Positions 27,621-36,230 of a stretch of 64,000 nucleotides of DNA are shown here, piece by piece (position 1 is the first letter of the stretch; every line of letters starts with the position of its first letter). The notes below the pieces were generated by a model that saw only the letters and a program-made list of their open reading frames with translations, was not told where the DNA came from and did no database searches. The stretch comes from Burkholderia anthina. GTDB lineage: Bacteria > Pseudomonadota > Gammaproteobacteria > Burkholderiales > Burkholderiaceae. The translations under genes were made by a program, and so were the position numbers. The DNA lies in NCBI RefSeq assembly GCF_001547525.1, contig NZ_CM003768.1, forward strand, positions 3,348,001 through 3,412,000. The letters run 5' to 3'.

Positions 27621-28986
27621 AGGCCGCCGGGTCCGGCGGCGGCGACGCGATGCGCAGCAGGCTGACGACCGCGGCCACCGCCGCGAACACCGTGGCGACA
27701 AAGAGTGCGATCGTCGGCCCGCGATCGGGCGCGAGCCCGAAAATCAGCGCGACGAGCGCGGCGCCGAACGTCTGGCCCGTCAGGCGCGCGGTGCTCAGCA
27801 TGCCGCCGGCGCCGCCGCTGCGCTCGCGCGGCGCCGACGACAGCATCGCGCGGTTGTTCGGCGACTGAAACAGCCCGAAGCCCGCGCCGCACAGCGCCAT
27901 CCGCCACACGATGTCGACCGTGCCCGGGTGCGCGCCGATCGTCGCGAGCGACAGCAGCCCGGCTGCAAACAGCGCAAGCCCGATCCCGCCGAGCATGCCG
28001 GCCGAATAGCGGTCCGACAGCACGCCCGCGAGCGGCGCGGCGAACACGATCACGAGCGGCCACGGCGTCATGTAGAGGCCCGTCTCGACCTGCGAGAAGC
28101 CGAGCGAATGCTGCAGCCAGAACGGCAGCGCGACGAACGCGAGCATCTGCGACGTGAACGACGCCATCGACGTGTAGATCGACAGCGCGAACATCGGGAT
28201 GCGCATCAGGTCGACGGGCAGCAGTGGCGCCGGCTGCGACAACTGACGCTTCACGAAGAAGTAGCCGACCACGCCCGCGATGGCCAGTTCGGCCGCGACG
28301 TACGCATGACCTTCGCCGTGACCGAGCCCGTCGACGGCCGTGATCAGGAGGCCGAACACGCACGCGTTCATCAGCGCGCTCGGGAAGTCGTACGGCGCGT
28401 CGTGCAGCGGGTTGGCCGGCAGCGCGCGCAGGCTGCCGAGCACGGCCGCGATGCCGATCGGCACGTTGACCGCGAAGAGCCACGGCCACGACGCGAACGA
28501 CAGGATCGCGGACGCGACCGTCGGCCCGATCGCCGACGACAGCGCGACCACCATCGCGTTGATCGACAGCCCGCGCCCGAGCATCGACGACGGGTAGATC
28601 ATCCTCACGAGCGCCGCGTTGACGCTCATGATGCCGGCCGCGCCGAACCCCTGGATCACGCGCATCACCGCCAGCATCGGCAGCGAGCCCGCCAGCGCGC
28701 AGCCGAGCGACGCCGCGGTGAACAGCGCGAGCCCGGCGATGTAGATGCGGCGATAGCCGATGCGCTCGCCGAGCGACGCGAGCGGCAGCAGCGTGATCGT
28801 GACCGCGAGCTGGTACGCGTTGACGATCCAGATCGACGCGGCGTCGGACGCGTGCAGGTCGCGCGCGATGGTCGGCAATGCGACGTTCGCGATGGCGCCG
28901 TCGAGCACGGCGAGCGTGATGCCCAGGGCGACGCAGACGATCGCCCAGTAGCGTTGCGGAAGCGGCAGGCCGGTATCGGCGTTCAT
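27619..28986 (-). CDS. MFS drug exporter, DHA2-like
   Basis: 455-residue inner-membrane transporter with 12-14 predicted helices. N-terminal LAVLDGAIANVALPTIARDL is the motif of the EmrB/QacA (DHA2) branch, GERIGYRRIYIAG is MFS motif A, and RVIQGFGAAGIMSVNAALVR is motif B. Proton-driven drug or metabolite efflux is the family role. The start at 28986 (MNADTGLPLPQRYW) is the first with a normal N-terminal length. No adjacent regulator. Confidence 0.9.
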   Translation of the reverse strand: MNADTGLPLPQRYWAIVCVALGITLAVLDGAIANVALPTIARDLHASDAASIWIVNAYQLAVTITLLPLASLGERIGYRRIYIAGLALFTAASLGCALAGSLPMLAVMRVIQGFGAAGIMSVNAALVRMIYPSSMLGRGLSINAMVVALSSAIGPTVASAILSFASWPWLFAVNVPIGIAAVLGSLRALPANPLHDAPYDFPSALMNACVFGLLITAVDGLGHGEGHAYVAAELAIAGVVGYFFVKRQLSQPAPLLPVDLMRIPMFALSIYTSMASFTSQMLAFVALPFWLQHSLGFSQVETGLYMTPWPLVIVFAAPLAGVLSDRYSAGMLGGIGLALFAAGLLSLATIGAHPGTVDIVWRMALCGAGFGLFQSPNNRAMLSSAPRERSGGAGGMLSTARLTGQTFGAALVALIFGLAPDRGPTIALFVATVFAAVAAVVSLLRIASPPPDPAA

Positions 28987-29168
28987 GGCGGGAGCGAGAG
29001 CAGGGTTGTCCGCGCACCCGCTTGCCGGTTGCGTGCGCAACCATGTACGCGGGGGGCGGCGATGAACGGCCCGGCCGGCGCGGCTGCACCGGGACGGGGC
29101 CGGTCGAGTGTATCACCGGGCCGCATCGCGCGACGCCAAGCCGCGCGGTGGCCGGCTGGCGCGCGCAT

Positions 29169-29549
29169 TCAGCCTTCGAAGTCGAGACCGCCGAGCCGCA
29201 CGAGCGGCTCGGCCTGCGTGCGCGACGCGAGATCGATGTCGCGCGCGCTTTGCCATGCGCCGAGCTTTCTCGGCAGCGCGGCGAGGTAGTGCTCGAAGCG
29301 TTGCGGGCCGTCGGGTTCCATCAGCCGCTCGATCTCGTCGGTGTCCCACGTCAGTTCGAGATTCAGCGGATGCACGAAGCCGCTCACGTGCTCGTGCGGC
29401 GCGCTGCGGATCTGCACGCGCGTCGGGTGCCCGTGCCCGCCATAGGGGACGACGTCGGCCCGCACGTGGTCGGCGAAGAACGCGGCGATCGCCTGCGCGA
29501 TGCGCGGCGCGAATTCGGTATCGAAACGGCGGGCGGTTTCGGGCTGCAT
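29169..29549 (-). CDS. Conserved small cytoplasmic protein, unknown function
   Basis: 126 residues, no signal peptide or membrane segment. It starts MQPETARRFDTEFAPRIAQAIAAFF, followed by a beta-rich centre (HPTRVQIRSAPHEHVSGFVHPLNLELTWDTDEI) and a helical end. The start at 29549 excludes a 31-codon upstream extension of low quality. I do not recognise the family; base composition matches core genes. Confidence 0.75.
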   Translation of the reverse strand: MQPETARRFDTEFAPRIAQAIAAFFADHVRADVVPYGGHGHPTRVQIRSAPHEHVSGFVHPLNLELTWDTDEIERLMEPDGPQRFEHYLAALPRKLGAWQSARDIDLASRTQAEPLVRLGGLDFEG

Positions 29550-29705
29550 GAAGGCGTCTCCTGTGTGCCGAAAATCGTAGCACGGCGACGACGCGTTTCG
29601 GCGTGGGCGATACCGGTAATCGCGCGTTACCACTTGCTGCATCTATTACGGCCGCGTCCCGCCACAATGCATCGCATCCAGTACCACTTCGCGTGGGAGT
29701 CCATC

Positions 29706-30068
29706 ATGAAAAAGATTGCCGCAGTGTGTGTCCTCGCCGGTTCGCTCGCGGTGGCGGGGCCGGCGTCCGCGCATGGCCGCGACGGCGGCGCCGTCATCGG
29801 CGCATTGATCGGCGGGGCGGTGCTCGGCGCGATCGTGACGTCCGCGATGAATCCGCCCGTCGCGTATCAGGCACCCGTGTACCAGGCGCCGGCCTATCAG
29901 CCGCCGACGTACTACCAGGCGCCCGCATACCAGCAGCCGGCCTATCCGACCTACCGGCAGGCGCAGTACCAGGACGACGGCCCGAACTATTGCTACGATC
30001 GCTACCAGCGCGCGTACGTGTGCGGTGCGCCCGTGTCCGGCGGCTACGCGCGGCCGGCCGGCTGGTAA
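29706..30068 (+). CDS. Secreted glycine-zipper protein with YQAP repeats
   Basis: 120 residues. Signal peptide MKKIAAVCVLAGSLAVAGPASA, glycine-zipper helix GGAVIGALIGGAVLGAIVTSA, then a low-complexity tail of about eight Tyr/Gln/Pro/Ala units (YQAPVYQAPAYQPP) and a C-terminal Cys pair (YCYDRYQRAYVC). Likely envelope-associated. The repeat tail may vary in length between strains. No enzymatic motif. Confidence 0.82.
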   Translation: MKKIAAVCVLAGSLAVAGPASAHGRDGGAVIGALIGGAVLGAIVTSAMNPPVAYQAPVYQAPAYQPPTYYQAPAYQQPAYPTYRQAQYQDDGPNYCYDRYQRAYVCGAPVSGGYARPAGW

Positions 30069-30235
30069 GTGCGGGGCGTGCCGCGTGCGATCGCGGTTCC
30101 CGACCGGTCGGCCGGCGTTCGCCGCCGTTCGCTTTGCCGGGCCTTTCGTCGTTTGCGTGGCCATTCTGTGGCCGGAGTGATGCGCCGCCGGCCATCGGCG
30201 GGCCGTGCGTGGATACAAACGGTTGCAATTGAACG

Positions 30236-30562
30236 TCAGTGGCGATGACCGCCGCCGTCGCCGCGACCGTGTCCGCCGCCACCACCTTCGTTCCAGTCGC
30301 CACGGCGTCCGCCGCCGCGCCACCAGCCGTTGCCGCGGTTGCCGCGGTCGCCGTCCCAGCGATGATAGTCGCGCCGGCCGCGATCCCAGTCGCGCCCGCC
30401 GCCACCGCCCCAGATGTTGACCGTGCCGTACACCGGGGACGGGGCGTACGCATAGCCGGGATCGGAATAGTAGGGCTGCCCGTAGCCGTATCCGGCGTCC
30501 GGGGCGACGACGCAGCCGGCCAGCAGGGTAGCGACGCCGGCGGCAGCAATGAGCTTGAGCAT
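30236..30562 (-). CDS. Small Gly/Arg/His-rich lipoprotein
   Basis: 108 residues. MLKLIAAAGVATLLAGC gives a lipobox (LLAGC), then a Tyr/Pro region (YGYGQPYYSDPGYAYAPSPVYG) and a disordered tail rich in Gly, Arg, Asp and Trp ending GDGGGHRH. Such tails are common in Burkholderia envelope lipoproteins. Function unknown; the His-rich end could bind metal. Confidence 0.75.
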   Translation of the reverse strand: MLKLIAAAGVATLLAGCVVAPDAGYGYGQPYYSDPGYAYAPSPVYGTVNIWGGGGGRDWDRGRRDYHRWDGDRGNRGNGWWRGGGRRGDWNEGGGGGHGRGDGGGHRH

Positions 30563-30705
30563 GATGTTCTCCGTTGATTGCGCTATAAGTACCGCGCTCG
30601 GGGATTGCCGGCTGTTTGCAATTGTGTCGCCAAATTACAGCTCCGTAAGGTCTTGCGACGAAAGTGTTAGCATCCGGGGCTCATTGGTTTTTCAGGAGCA
30701 CATCG

Positions 30706-31206
30706 ATGAAATTCCCGATCCGGGCCGCGCTGGCCGCCTTCTGCGTGACCGCCGCCGCCGCCTGCGTGGCCGCGCCTGCCTCCGCGCCTGCCGTATCCGC
30801 CGAGTCGATCAAGATGTTTCCGCAGGCAGCGGCCGGCCAGCAGCGCGCCGTGATCGCGCTGCCCGCGCTCGAGAACGAAGGCGATGCGCGCGTCGAGCTG
30901 ATGATCGGCAAGACGTTGCAGACCGACTGCAACCAGCATTGGTTCGGCGGCGAGCTGACCGCCGAGGATGTGAAGGGTTGGGGCTACACGTATTACCGGC
31001 TCACCGACGTGAAGGGGCCGGCATCGACGTTGATGGCGTGCCCGGGCCAGGCGCCGCAACAACGGTTCGTGCAGGTGCGCGGCGACGGTCAGCTGCTGCG
31101 CTACAACAGCCGCCTGCCGCTCGTCGTCTATGTGCCGGACGGCTTCGACGTGCGCTATCGCGTGTGGCGTGCGTCGAAGGACGTGCAGCAGGCTGCGAAG
31201 CAGTAA
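30706..31206 (+). CDS. eco: Ecotin, periplasmic serine protease inhibitor
   Basis: 166 residues with signal peptide MKFPIRAALAAFCVTAAAACVAAPASA. The mature part matches ecotin: RVELMIGKTLQTDCNQHWFGGEL, GWGYTYYRL, LRYNSRLPLVVYVPDGFDVRYRVW, with the disulfide Cys pair intact. The reactive loop reads STLMACP; in E. coli ecotin it is STMMACP, so the P1 residue is Leu instead of Met. It inhibits trypsin-like and elastase-like enzymes from hosts. CAGGAG precedes the ATG. Confidence 0.95.
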   Translation: MKFPIRAALAAFCVTAAAACVAAPASAPAVSAESIKMFPQAAAGQQRAVIALPALENEGDARVELMIGKTLQTDCNQHWFGGELTAEDVKGWGYTYYRLTDVKGPASTLMACPGQAPQQRFVQVRGDGQLLRYNSRLPLVVYVPDGFDVRYRVWRASKDVQQAAKQ

Positions 31207-31235
31207 CCTTTCCTTCGGCGGTGTCCTGCCGCTAT

Positions 31236-31859
31236 CTATACACCGGCCGCGCTGCTCGTGCCGACGAGCGCCGGCCATGCGGCCAGCGCGGCCTGCGCGA
31301 CGGCTTCCAGATCGCGGCGGCTCGCGCCGTCGCGCGCCTGGATCGACATGCCTTGCTGAACCGTCACGTAGTAGCGGGCGATTGCGTCGAGGTTCGCGTG
31401 CGTTGATATTTCGCCTGCCGCGACGCCTTGCACGAGGCGTTCCCGCAGCGCGTCGACCGTGCCCTCGCGCATCGCGATCAGCGTTTGCCGGACCATATCG
31501 GAACGTTCGGCCGGATGCAGCGCCGACAGCACGATCAGGCAGCCGGCCGGCTTCGAGCGCCGCGTGAACACGCGTGCGGTATCCATCAGGTAGTTGCGCA
31601 CGGCCTCGTACGCGCTGGCCGCCCGTTCGACGCCGCCCCAGATTTCCCGCCCCTCGGTTGCGCGGTAATGCTCGAGCGCTTGCCGGAACAACGCTTCCTT
31701 GCTGCCGAAGGCCGCATACAGGCTCGGCGACGCGATGCCCATCGCGGCCGTCAGGTCCGTCATCGACGCCCCTTCGTAGCCGAGACGCCAGAACACCTCC
31801 ATCGCGCGATCCAGCGCCGCTTCCTTGTCGAAGCTTCTCGGTCGGCCTCGTTCAGCCAT
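31236..31859 (-). CDS. TetR-family repressor
   Basis: 207 residues with the TetR helix-turn-helix SMTDLTAAMGIASPSLYAAFGSKEALFRQAL and a C-terminal ligand domain of TetR_C type (RRSKPAGCLIVLSALH). It is divergent from an SDR oxidoreductase with 115 bp between, the usual layout for a TetR that represses its neighbour and itself. Ligand unknown. Confidence 0.92.
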   Translation of the reverse strand: MAERGRPRSFDKEAALDRAMEVFWRLGYEGASMTDLTAAMGIASPSLYAAFGSKEALFRQALEHYRATEGREIWGGVERAASAYEAVRNYLMDTARVFTRRSKPAGCLIVLSALHPAERSDMVRQTLIAMREGTVDALRERLVQGVAAGEISTHANLDAIARYYVTVQQGMSIQARDGASRRDLEAVAQAALAAWPALVGTSSAAGV

Positions 31860-31885
31860 TGCGTCCGTCCCTTCGTCGATATCTG

Positions 31886-31897
31886 TATCGATCGATA
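31886..31897. promoter_or_regulatory. TATCGATCGATA palindrome, likely TetR operator
   Basis: A perfect 12-bp palindrome between the divergent TetR and SDR genes, just upstream of a plausible SDR promoter (TTGACT at 31909, CATTCT at 31933, 18-bp spacer). Confidence 0.5.
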
Positions 31898-31974
31898 AAA
31901 TAAATCAATTGACTGCGCGGTGCAACTTGCTCCATTCTGTGTCGGTCGTTACATAAATTGGGAAAGGAACCGAC

Positions 31975-32715
31975 ATGAATCGACTTCAAGGCAAGCGTGC
32001 ACTCATCACGGGCGGCAGCCGCGGCATCGGCGCGGCGATCGCGAAACGGCTGGCGGCCGATGGCGCGGACGTGGCGATCACGTATGAAAAATCCGCCGAA
32101 CGGGCGCAGGCCGTGGTCGCCGGCATCGAGGCGCTGGGCCGCAAGGCCATTGCGATCCAGGCCGACAGCGCCGATCCGGTTGCCGTGCGCGACGCGGTCG
32201 ATCGCGCTGCGCAGGCGTTGGGCGGCCTCGACATTCTCGTCAACAACGCGGGGATTTTCCGGGCCGGCGCGCTGGACGACCTCACGCTCGACGATATCGA
32301 CGCGACGCTGCACGTGAACGTGCGCGCTGTGATCGTCGCGTCGCAGGCGGCGGCGCGGCATCTCGGGGAGGGCGGGCGCATCGTGTCGACCGGCAGTTGC
32401 CTCGCGACACGCGTGCCCGATGCCGGGATGAGCCTTTATGCGGCGAGCAAGGCCGCGTTGATCGGCTGGACGCAGGGGCTCGCGCGCGATCTCGGCTCGC
32501 GCGGCATCACGGTCAACGTCGTGCATCCGGGGTCGACCGATACCGACATGAATCCGGCCGATGGCGAGCATGCCGATGCGCAGCGTGCGCGGATGGCGAT
32601 TCAGCAGTACGGCAAGGCCGACGACGTGGCCGCGCTCGTGGCGTTCGTCGTCGGGCCGGAAGGGCGGTCGATCAACGGGACGGGGCTGACGATCGACGGC
32701 GGGGCGAACGCGTGA
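31975..32715 (+). CDS. Short-chain dehydrogenase/reductase
   Basis: 246-residue NAD(P)-dependent oxidoreductase of the classical SDR type: cofactor motif TGGSRGIG, NNAG at about residue 85, catalytic Ser in STGSCLATRVPDAGMSLYAASKAAL with YAASK, and the family end INGTGLTIDGGANA. FabG-like in sequence, but the TetR neighbour suggests an inducible catabolic or detoxifying enzyme. AAAGGAAC precedes the ATG. Confidence 0.92.
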   Translation: MNRLQGKRALITGGSRGIGAAIAKRLAADGADVAITYEKSAERAQAVVAGIEALGRKAIAIQADSADPVAVRDAVDRAAQALGGLDILVNNAGIFRAGALDDLTLDDIDATLHVNVRAVIVASQAAARHLGEGGRIVSTGSCLATRVPDAGMSLYAASKAALIGWTQGLARDLGSRGITVNVVHPGSTDTDMNPADGEHADAQRARMAIQQYGKADDVAALVAFVVGPEGRSINGTGLTIDGGANA

Positions 32716-32769
32716 AGGCCGATGCCCGGCGTGAGCTGGCCGGGTGGGAGGCGTGTGTTCGTGTGCCCG

Positions 32770-33102
32770 TTACTGGCAGCCGAGGCGCTGGTGCTCGGCT
32801 TCCAGGTCGGCCCGTTTGTCGTAGGCGCGCAGTTCGTTGCGCGGCTTGCCGTCCGGGCCTGTTCCTCGCACGACCTTCTGGCCGCGGTCGGGCGAATGCG
32901 TGACCGCGTCGATGCCGGCGGCCAGTTCCCGGCAGCGGGCGTCGGGGGAGGTGCTTTCCGGGCGCGGGGCTGCCGAAGCCGTGACGTTGGCGATGCCCGG
33001 GCTGACGTAGCGCTGTTTGGCGGGAGCCGTGCCGGTGTCGGCGGCGTTTGCGGTGGCGGGCATCGCTGAAAGCGCGGCGAGCGCCGCGATCGTTCGAATC
33101 AT
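32770..33102 (-). CDS. Secreted hypothetical protein
   Basis: 110 residues with signal peptide MIRTIAALAALSAMPATANA. The mature part is polar with one Cys pair (DARCRELAAGIDAVTHS and HQRLGC) and no recognised domain; a short region resembles other small Burkholderia periplasmic proteins. The start at 33102 gives a normal signal; upstream in-frame starts would bury it. Confidence 0.7.
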   Translation of the reverse strand: MIRTIAALAALSAMPATANAADTGTAPAKQRYVSPGIANVTASAAPRPESTSPDARCRELAAGIDAVTHSPDRGQKVVRGTGPDGKPRNELRAYDKRADLEAEHQRLGCQ

Positions 33103-33273
33103 TCGAGAATTCCGTGTGTTGAACCGAAGAAGGTTCGGAATTCTACGCAATGTTCGGTGCATGTCCGCGGCGAACGGGCGAGGTGCGATCGTGTGTCGCA
33201 CGTCGTGGCGAGCGCTCGATTGCACCATCTTCGTGTACTGCGCCGCGCGCGCAAGCAATATTCCCCAGACAGC

Positions 33274-33305
33274 AAAAAGCCCGCTTGCTTTCGCAAAGCG
33301 GGCTT
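33274..33305 (-). terminator. Terminator of the tRNA-fMet transcript
   Basis: AAGCCCGCTT (33277-33286) pairs with AAGCGGGCTT (33296-33305) around a 9-base loop; on the minus strand it runs into UUUUU, 8 bases after the tRNA 3' end. Confidence 0.85.
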
Positions 33306-33312
33306 CGGTATT

Positions 33313-33389
<77 letters not shown>

Positions 33390-33589
33390 GCGCGAAGTGT
33401 ACTTGGGTCGGTGCGCGGAGTCAAACGATTCGTGCAAAGACGGGCTGATGTCATATCGGGCCTGTTCCTTGAAACCCCTGCCACGCAGGGAAGCCGATGC
33501 GTGCAGCCGCAAATTTTTTACGTTCGCCACAATATTCGCGCGCCTGAAACGTCTTCAGATGCATGGAACCGCCACCCACTTCGCAAACG

Positions 33590-34144
33590 ATGACCGACCC
33601 AGACCGCGACATCACTGCGACAGTGATGCGTGAGCGAACGAGGCTAGGGAACTTCATTCGGCGCCGGATCCGCGACCCGGACGATGCCGAGGACGTTCTG
33701 CAGGATGTGCTTCACGAATTCGTGCAGGCTTATCGGCTTCCGGCGCCGATCGAACAGGCGAGCGCGTGGCTGTTCCGTACCGCGCGCAACCGCATCATCG
33801 ATCGTTTCCGCAAGAAGAAGGAGCAGCCGCTGACCGATCTACTCGATGCCGACGACGAAGCGGACAGCGAGTATCGCCTGGATCTCGCGCTACCGGCACA
33901 CGATGCCGGCCCTGAAGCGCTCTACGCTCGCACGCTGCTGCTCAAGGCGTTGCAGGATGCGCTCGACGAGTTGCCGGCGAATCAGCGCGAGGTTTTCATC
34001 GCACACGAACTGGAAGGGCTGTCCTTCAAGGAGCTGGCCGCGCAGAGCGGCGTCACGCTCAATACGCTGCTCGCGCGCAAACGCTACGCGGTCCTGCACC
34101 TGCGTGCTCGACTGCAACCCATTTATGACGAACTGGATATCTAG
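33590..34144 (+). CDS. ECF-type RNA polymerase sigma factor
   Basis: 184 residues. Region 2: FIRRRIRDPDDAEDVLQDVLHEFVQAY and SAWLFRTARNRIIDRFRKKK. Region 4: ALDELPANQREVFIAHELEGLSFKELAAQSGVTLNTLLARKRYAVLHLR. The two ATGs at 33563 and 33590 are in frame and neither has a clear ribosome site; MTDPDRDITATV at 33590 is preferred. It heads a compact cluster with a small membrane protein and a ferredoxin. No standard anti-sigma gene is visible, so its control is unclear. Confidence 0.9.
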   Translation: MTDPDRDITATVMRERTRLGNFIRRRIRDPDDAEDVLQDVLHEFVQAYRLPAPIEQASAWLFRTARNRIIDRFRKKKEQPLTDLLDADDEADSEYRLDLALPAHDAGPEALYARTLLLKALQDALDELPANQREVFIAHELEGLSFKELAAQSGVTLNTLLARKRYAVLHLRARLQPIYDELDI

Positions 34145-34156
34145 AGGAGTCGACGG

Positions 34157-34465
34157 ATGAATTTTCGAATCAGATGTGCGGGCAAGGCGCTACTCGTGGT
34201 GGTCGCCATCGGCGTGCTCGGATGGGTCGTCATGATGCTGTGGAACTGGGTGATGCCGGCGCTATTTCTCGGCGCCCGGACGATCGACTTCGCCCATGCG
34301 CTGGGCCTGCTCGTGTTGAGCCGCATCCTGTTCGGCGGATTCCGCGGACACCGCGGCTGGCACGGCCGGCGTCATTGGCGCAAGTGGGAAGCCATGACGC
34401 CCGAAGAGCGCGAGCAATTCCGGGCCGCATGGCGGTCGCGTGGCAAGCGGCCTACCGAGGAGTGA
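34157..34465 (+). CDS. Small membrane protein linked to the sigma factor
   Basis: 102 residues, two membrane helices (ALLVVVAIGVLGWVVMMLWNWVMPALFLG and DFAHALGLLVLSRILFG) and a basic cytoplasmic tail with GHRGWHGRRHWRKWEAMTPEEREQFRAAWRSR. It starts 13 bases after the sigma gene with a strong AGAGGAG. A role as a membrane anchor or regulator of the sigma factor is possible but not shown. The family is widespread beside ECF sigma genes, as far as I recall. Confidence 0.75.
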   Translation: MNFRIRCAGKALLVVVAIGVLGWVVMMLWNWVMPALFLGARTIDFAHALGLLVLSRILFGGFRGHRGWHGRRHWRKWEAMTPEEREQFRAAWRSRGKRPTEE

Positions 34466-34467
34466 AC

Positions 34468-34764
34468 ATGCGCGAGAAATCAACGGCCGACTGCAAGCAC
34501 AAGGCGGGCGTGATTGCGCCCGTCGTCGATCTGAAACGTTGCGAAGGCAAGGGCGATTGCGTCACCGTCTGCCCTGAAAACGTGTTCGAGGTCCGGCGCA
34601 TCGATCAGGCCGATTATCTCGATCTTGGCCTGATGCATCGCTTGAAGCTGCGCGTGCACGGAATGAAAGTCGCGTACACGCCGAATGCGGACGCGTGCAG
34701 ATCATGCGGGCTTTGTGTGACGGCGTGCCCTGAACGGGCGATCACGCTTGCTCGACGGGCATAG
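34468..34764 (+). CDS. Ferredoxin-like iron-sulfur protein
   Basis: 98 residues with two cluster motifs. The second, CRSCGLCVTACP, is a normal CxxCxxCxxxCP. The first, CEGKGDCVTVCP, lacks the second Cys (Lys in its place), a variant seen in a ferredoxin subgroup and compatible with a 3Fe-4S or altered cluster. A 40-residue insert (DLGLMHRLKLRVHGMKVAYTPN) separates them. The ATG is 2 bases after the preceding stop, within GAGGAG distance. Confidence 0.88.
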   Translation: MREKSTADCKHKAGVIAPVVDLKRCEGKGDCVTVCPENVFEVRRIDQADYLDLGLMHRLKLRVHGMKVAYTPNADACRSCGLCVTACPERAITLARRA

Positions 34765-34865
34765 CATCGCTCGTGCTTGCCGATGATCGAACGGCAGCGC
34801 AGGGAGCCTGACGGCGGATTGGCAGCCGCTGGATACGCCGTCTACGTCATCAACTTCGTGAAGGA

Positions 34866-35588
34866 ATGGACTTGGCTTCGACCACCAACGCTCTTTTGCA
34901 ACGGCTTCATGAAGAAAGCCGGAGCGAAATCATCGCCCGCGCACGCGCGCAGTTCCAGGGGCCTAACGAGGCGTTTCCGACGCTCGTCGACGAATACGAA
35001 GCGCTCGCCCCGAGGTTGCGAGGACGGTTTCTCGAAACGTTCGGCCTGTTCACCGAGGATTTCGAATCATCGGGAGGCAGTGCTCTATCGTTGGCCGTGT
35101 CGGCGGAAACGGGAAGGTTTTTGCGCAACATGGTGCTGTCGCAACGGCCGAGCAGAATCCTCGAGCTCGGCAGTTCCTGCGGCGTGTCGACGCTGTATTT
35201 CGCCGATGCGCTGCGCACGTTGGGCCGTGGTGTGGTCATTGCAACTGAATGCGATGCGCTCAAGTGTGCGCGTTTGCGGGCTCATGTCGAAGCGGCGGGC
35301 CTGGATGCCTATGTCGACGTGCGGGAGGGCGATGTGTTCGAGACGGTTGCCGAGCTGGAGGGAGCCGTCGACATGGTGTTTATCGACGTATGGGCCGACG
35401 CGTACTTGACGCTGTTCAGACAGATCGAGCGCTTGCTGCGGCCCGGATCGGTCGTGCTGGCCGACAACATGTACACGGCCGAAGATGCCGTTCGACCGTA
35501 CAAGCACTACCTCGACGAGGATCCGCGGTTTTCGACCACGACGCTGGATTTTGAGTCGGGGGTGGAGTTTACGGTCGTTGTGGCTTGA
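34866..35588 (+). CDS. Class I SAM-dependent O-methyltransferase
   Basis: 240 residues, catechol-O-methyltransferase-like fold. SAM loop ILELGSSCGVSTLYFADAL, acidic residue in IATECDALKCARLRAH, and a metal-site-like DMVFIDVWADAY and VLADNMYTAEDA. Substrate unknown. The ATG lies directly after AAGGA, so the in-frame TTG at 34872 is a possible real start. Separated by 101 bp from the ferredoxin. Confidence 0.85.
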   Translation: MDLASTTNALLQRLHEESRSEIIARARAQFQGPNEAFPTLVDEYEALAPRLRGRFLETFGLFTEDFESSGGSALSLAVSAETGRFLRNMVLSQRPSRILELGSSCGVSTLYFADALRTLGRGVVIATECDALKCARLRAHVEAAGLDAYVDVREGDVFETVAELEGAVDMVFIDVWADAYLTLFRQIERLLRPGSVVLADNMYTAEDAVRPYKHYLDEDPRFSTTTLDFESGVEFTVVVA

Positions 35589-35627
35589 GGGAAGTTTCTT
35601 GCGAAGCCGGGGCAGTATCGGCTTGAC

Positions 35628-35702
35628 TGGTCCCCCCGACAGGAATCGAACCTGTATCTAGCGCTTAGGAGGCGCTTGTTCTATCCATTGAACTACGGGG
35701 AG
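35628..35702 (-). tRNA. tRNA-Arg (anticodon CCU)
   Basis: 75-nt cloverleaf with encoded CCA. Acceptor CTCCCCG pairs with CGGGGGG (one U-G), anticodon loop CTCCTAA gives CCU (35667-35669), T-loop TTCGATT. It decodes AGG codons. Confidence 0.95.
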
Positions 35703-35849
35703 AGCCAAGTCCGGACAATCGCGCGAAAAACGCGAACCGGACGGCGGAGTGGACAGCGCGCAGAGTATAGCAAACGCGCGGCGCGTCGGCGGGGCTGAAT
35801 GCACCCGCGACGCGCGTATCGCGTAATCACCCGCGATCGGAACGGGAAA

Positions 35850-36032
35850 TCAGAAATCGACGACGACGAAATCTTCCTTGCCCACGTCGCACAGCGGGCA
35901 GCGCCAGTCGGCGGGAATGTCGGCGAAACGCGTGCCGGCCGGGATGCCTTCGTCGGGCAGCCCTTCCGCTTCGTTATAGACCCACCCGCAAATCAGGCAG
36001 ACCCAGCTCTGGTATTCGGTTACTTCACTCAT
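35850..36032 (-). CDS. Rubredoxin
   Basis: 60-residue iron protein with two CxxC(G) knuckles, CLICGWVYN and CPLCDVG, binding one Fe through four Cys, plus the aromatic core (W, Y, F) and ending DFVVVDF. Electron carrier in the cytoplasm. The start at 36032 gives MSEVTEYQSWVC. The frame continues open upstream but is not coding. No obvious partner reductase nearby. Confidence 0.93.
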   Translation of the reverse strand: MSEVTEYQSWVCLICGWVYNEAEGLPDEGIPAGTRFADIPADWRCPLCDVGKEDFVVVDF

Positions 36033-36230
36033 GTTGCGCTCGGGATAATGGAATTCGGCGATGCCATCCGCAGCCCTCGCCAGCGGACGAAACGCGCAAT
36101 GGTACCGGAATTTCGCCGAACGCCAGCGCAACGTCGTTTTAAACGTACGCATCGCGAACAACCGGCGCCATCGCGTCGGCCGGGCATGCGGTGTATGCTT
36201 CGTGGGCCTGTCAATCTGAAGGAGGAAACG

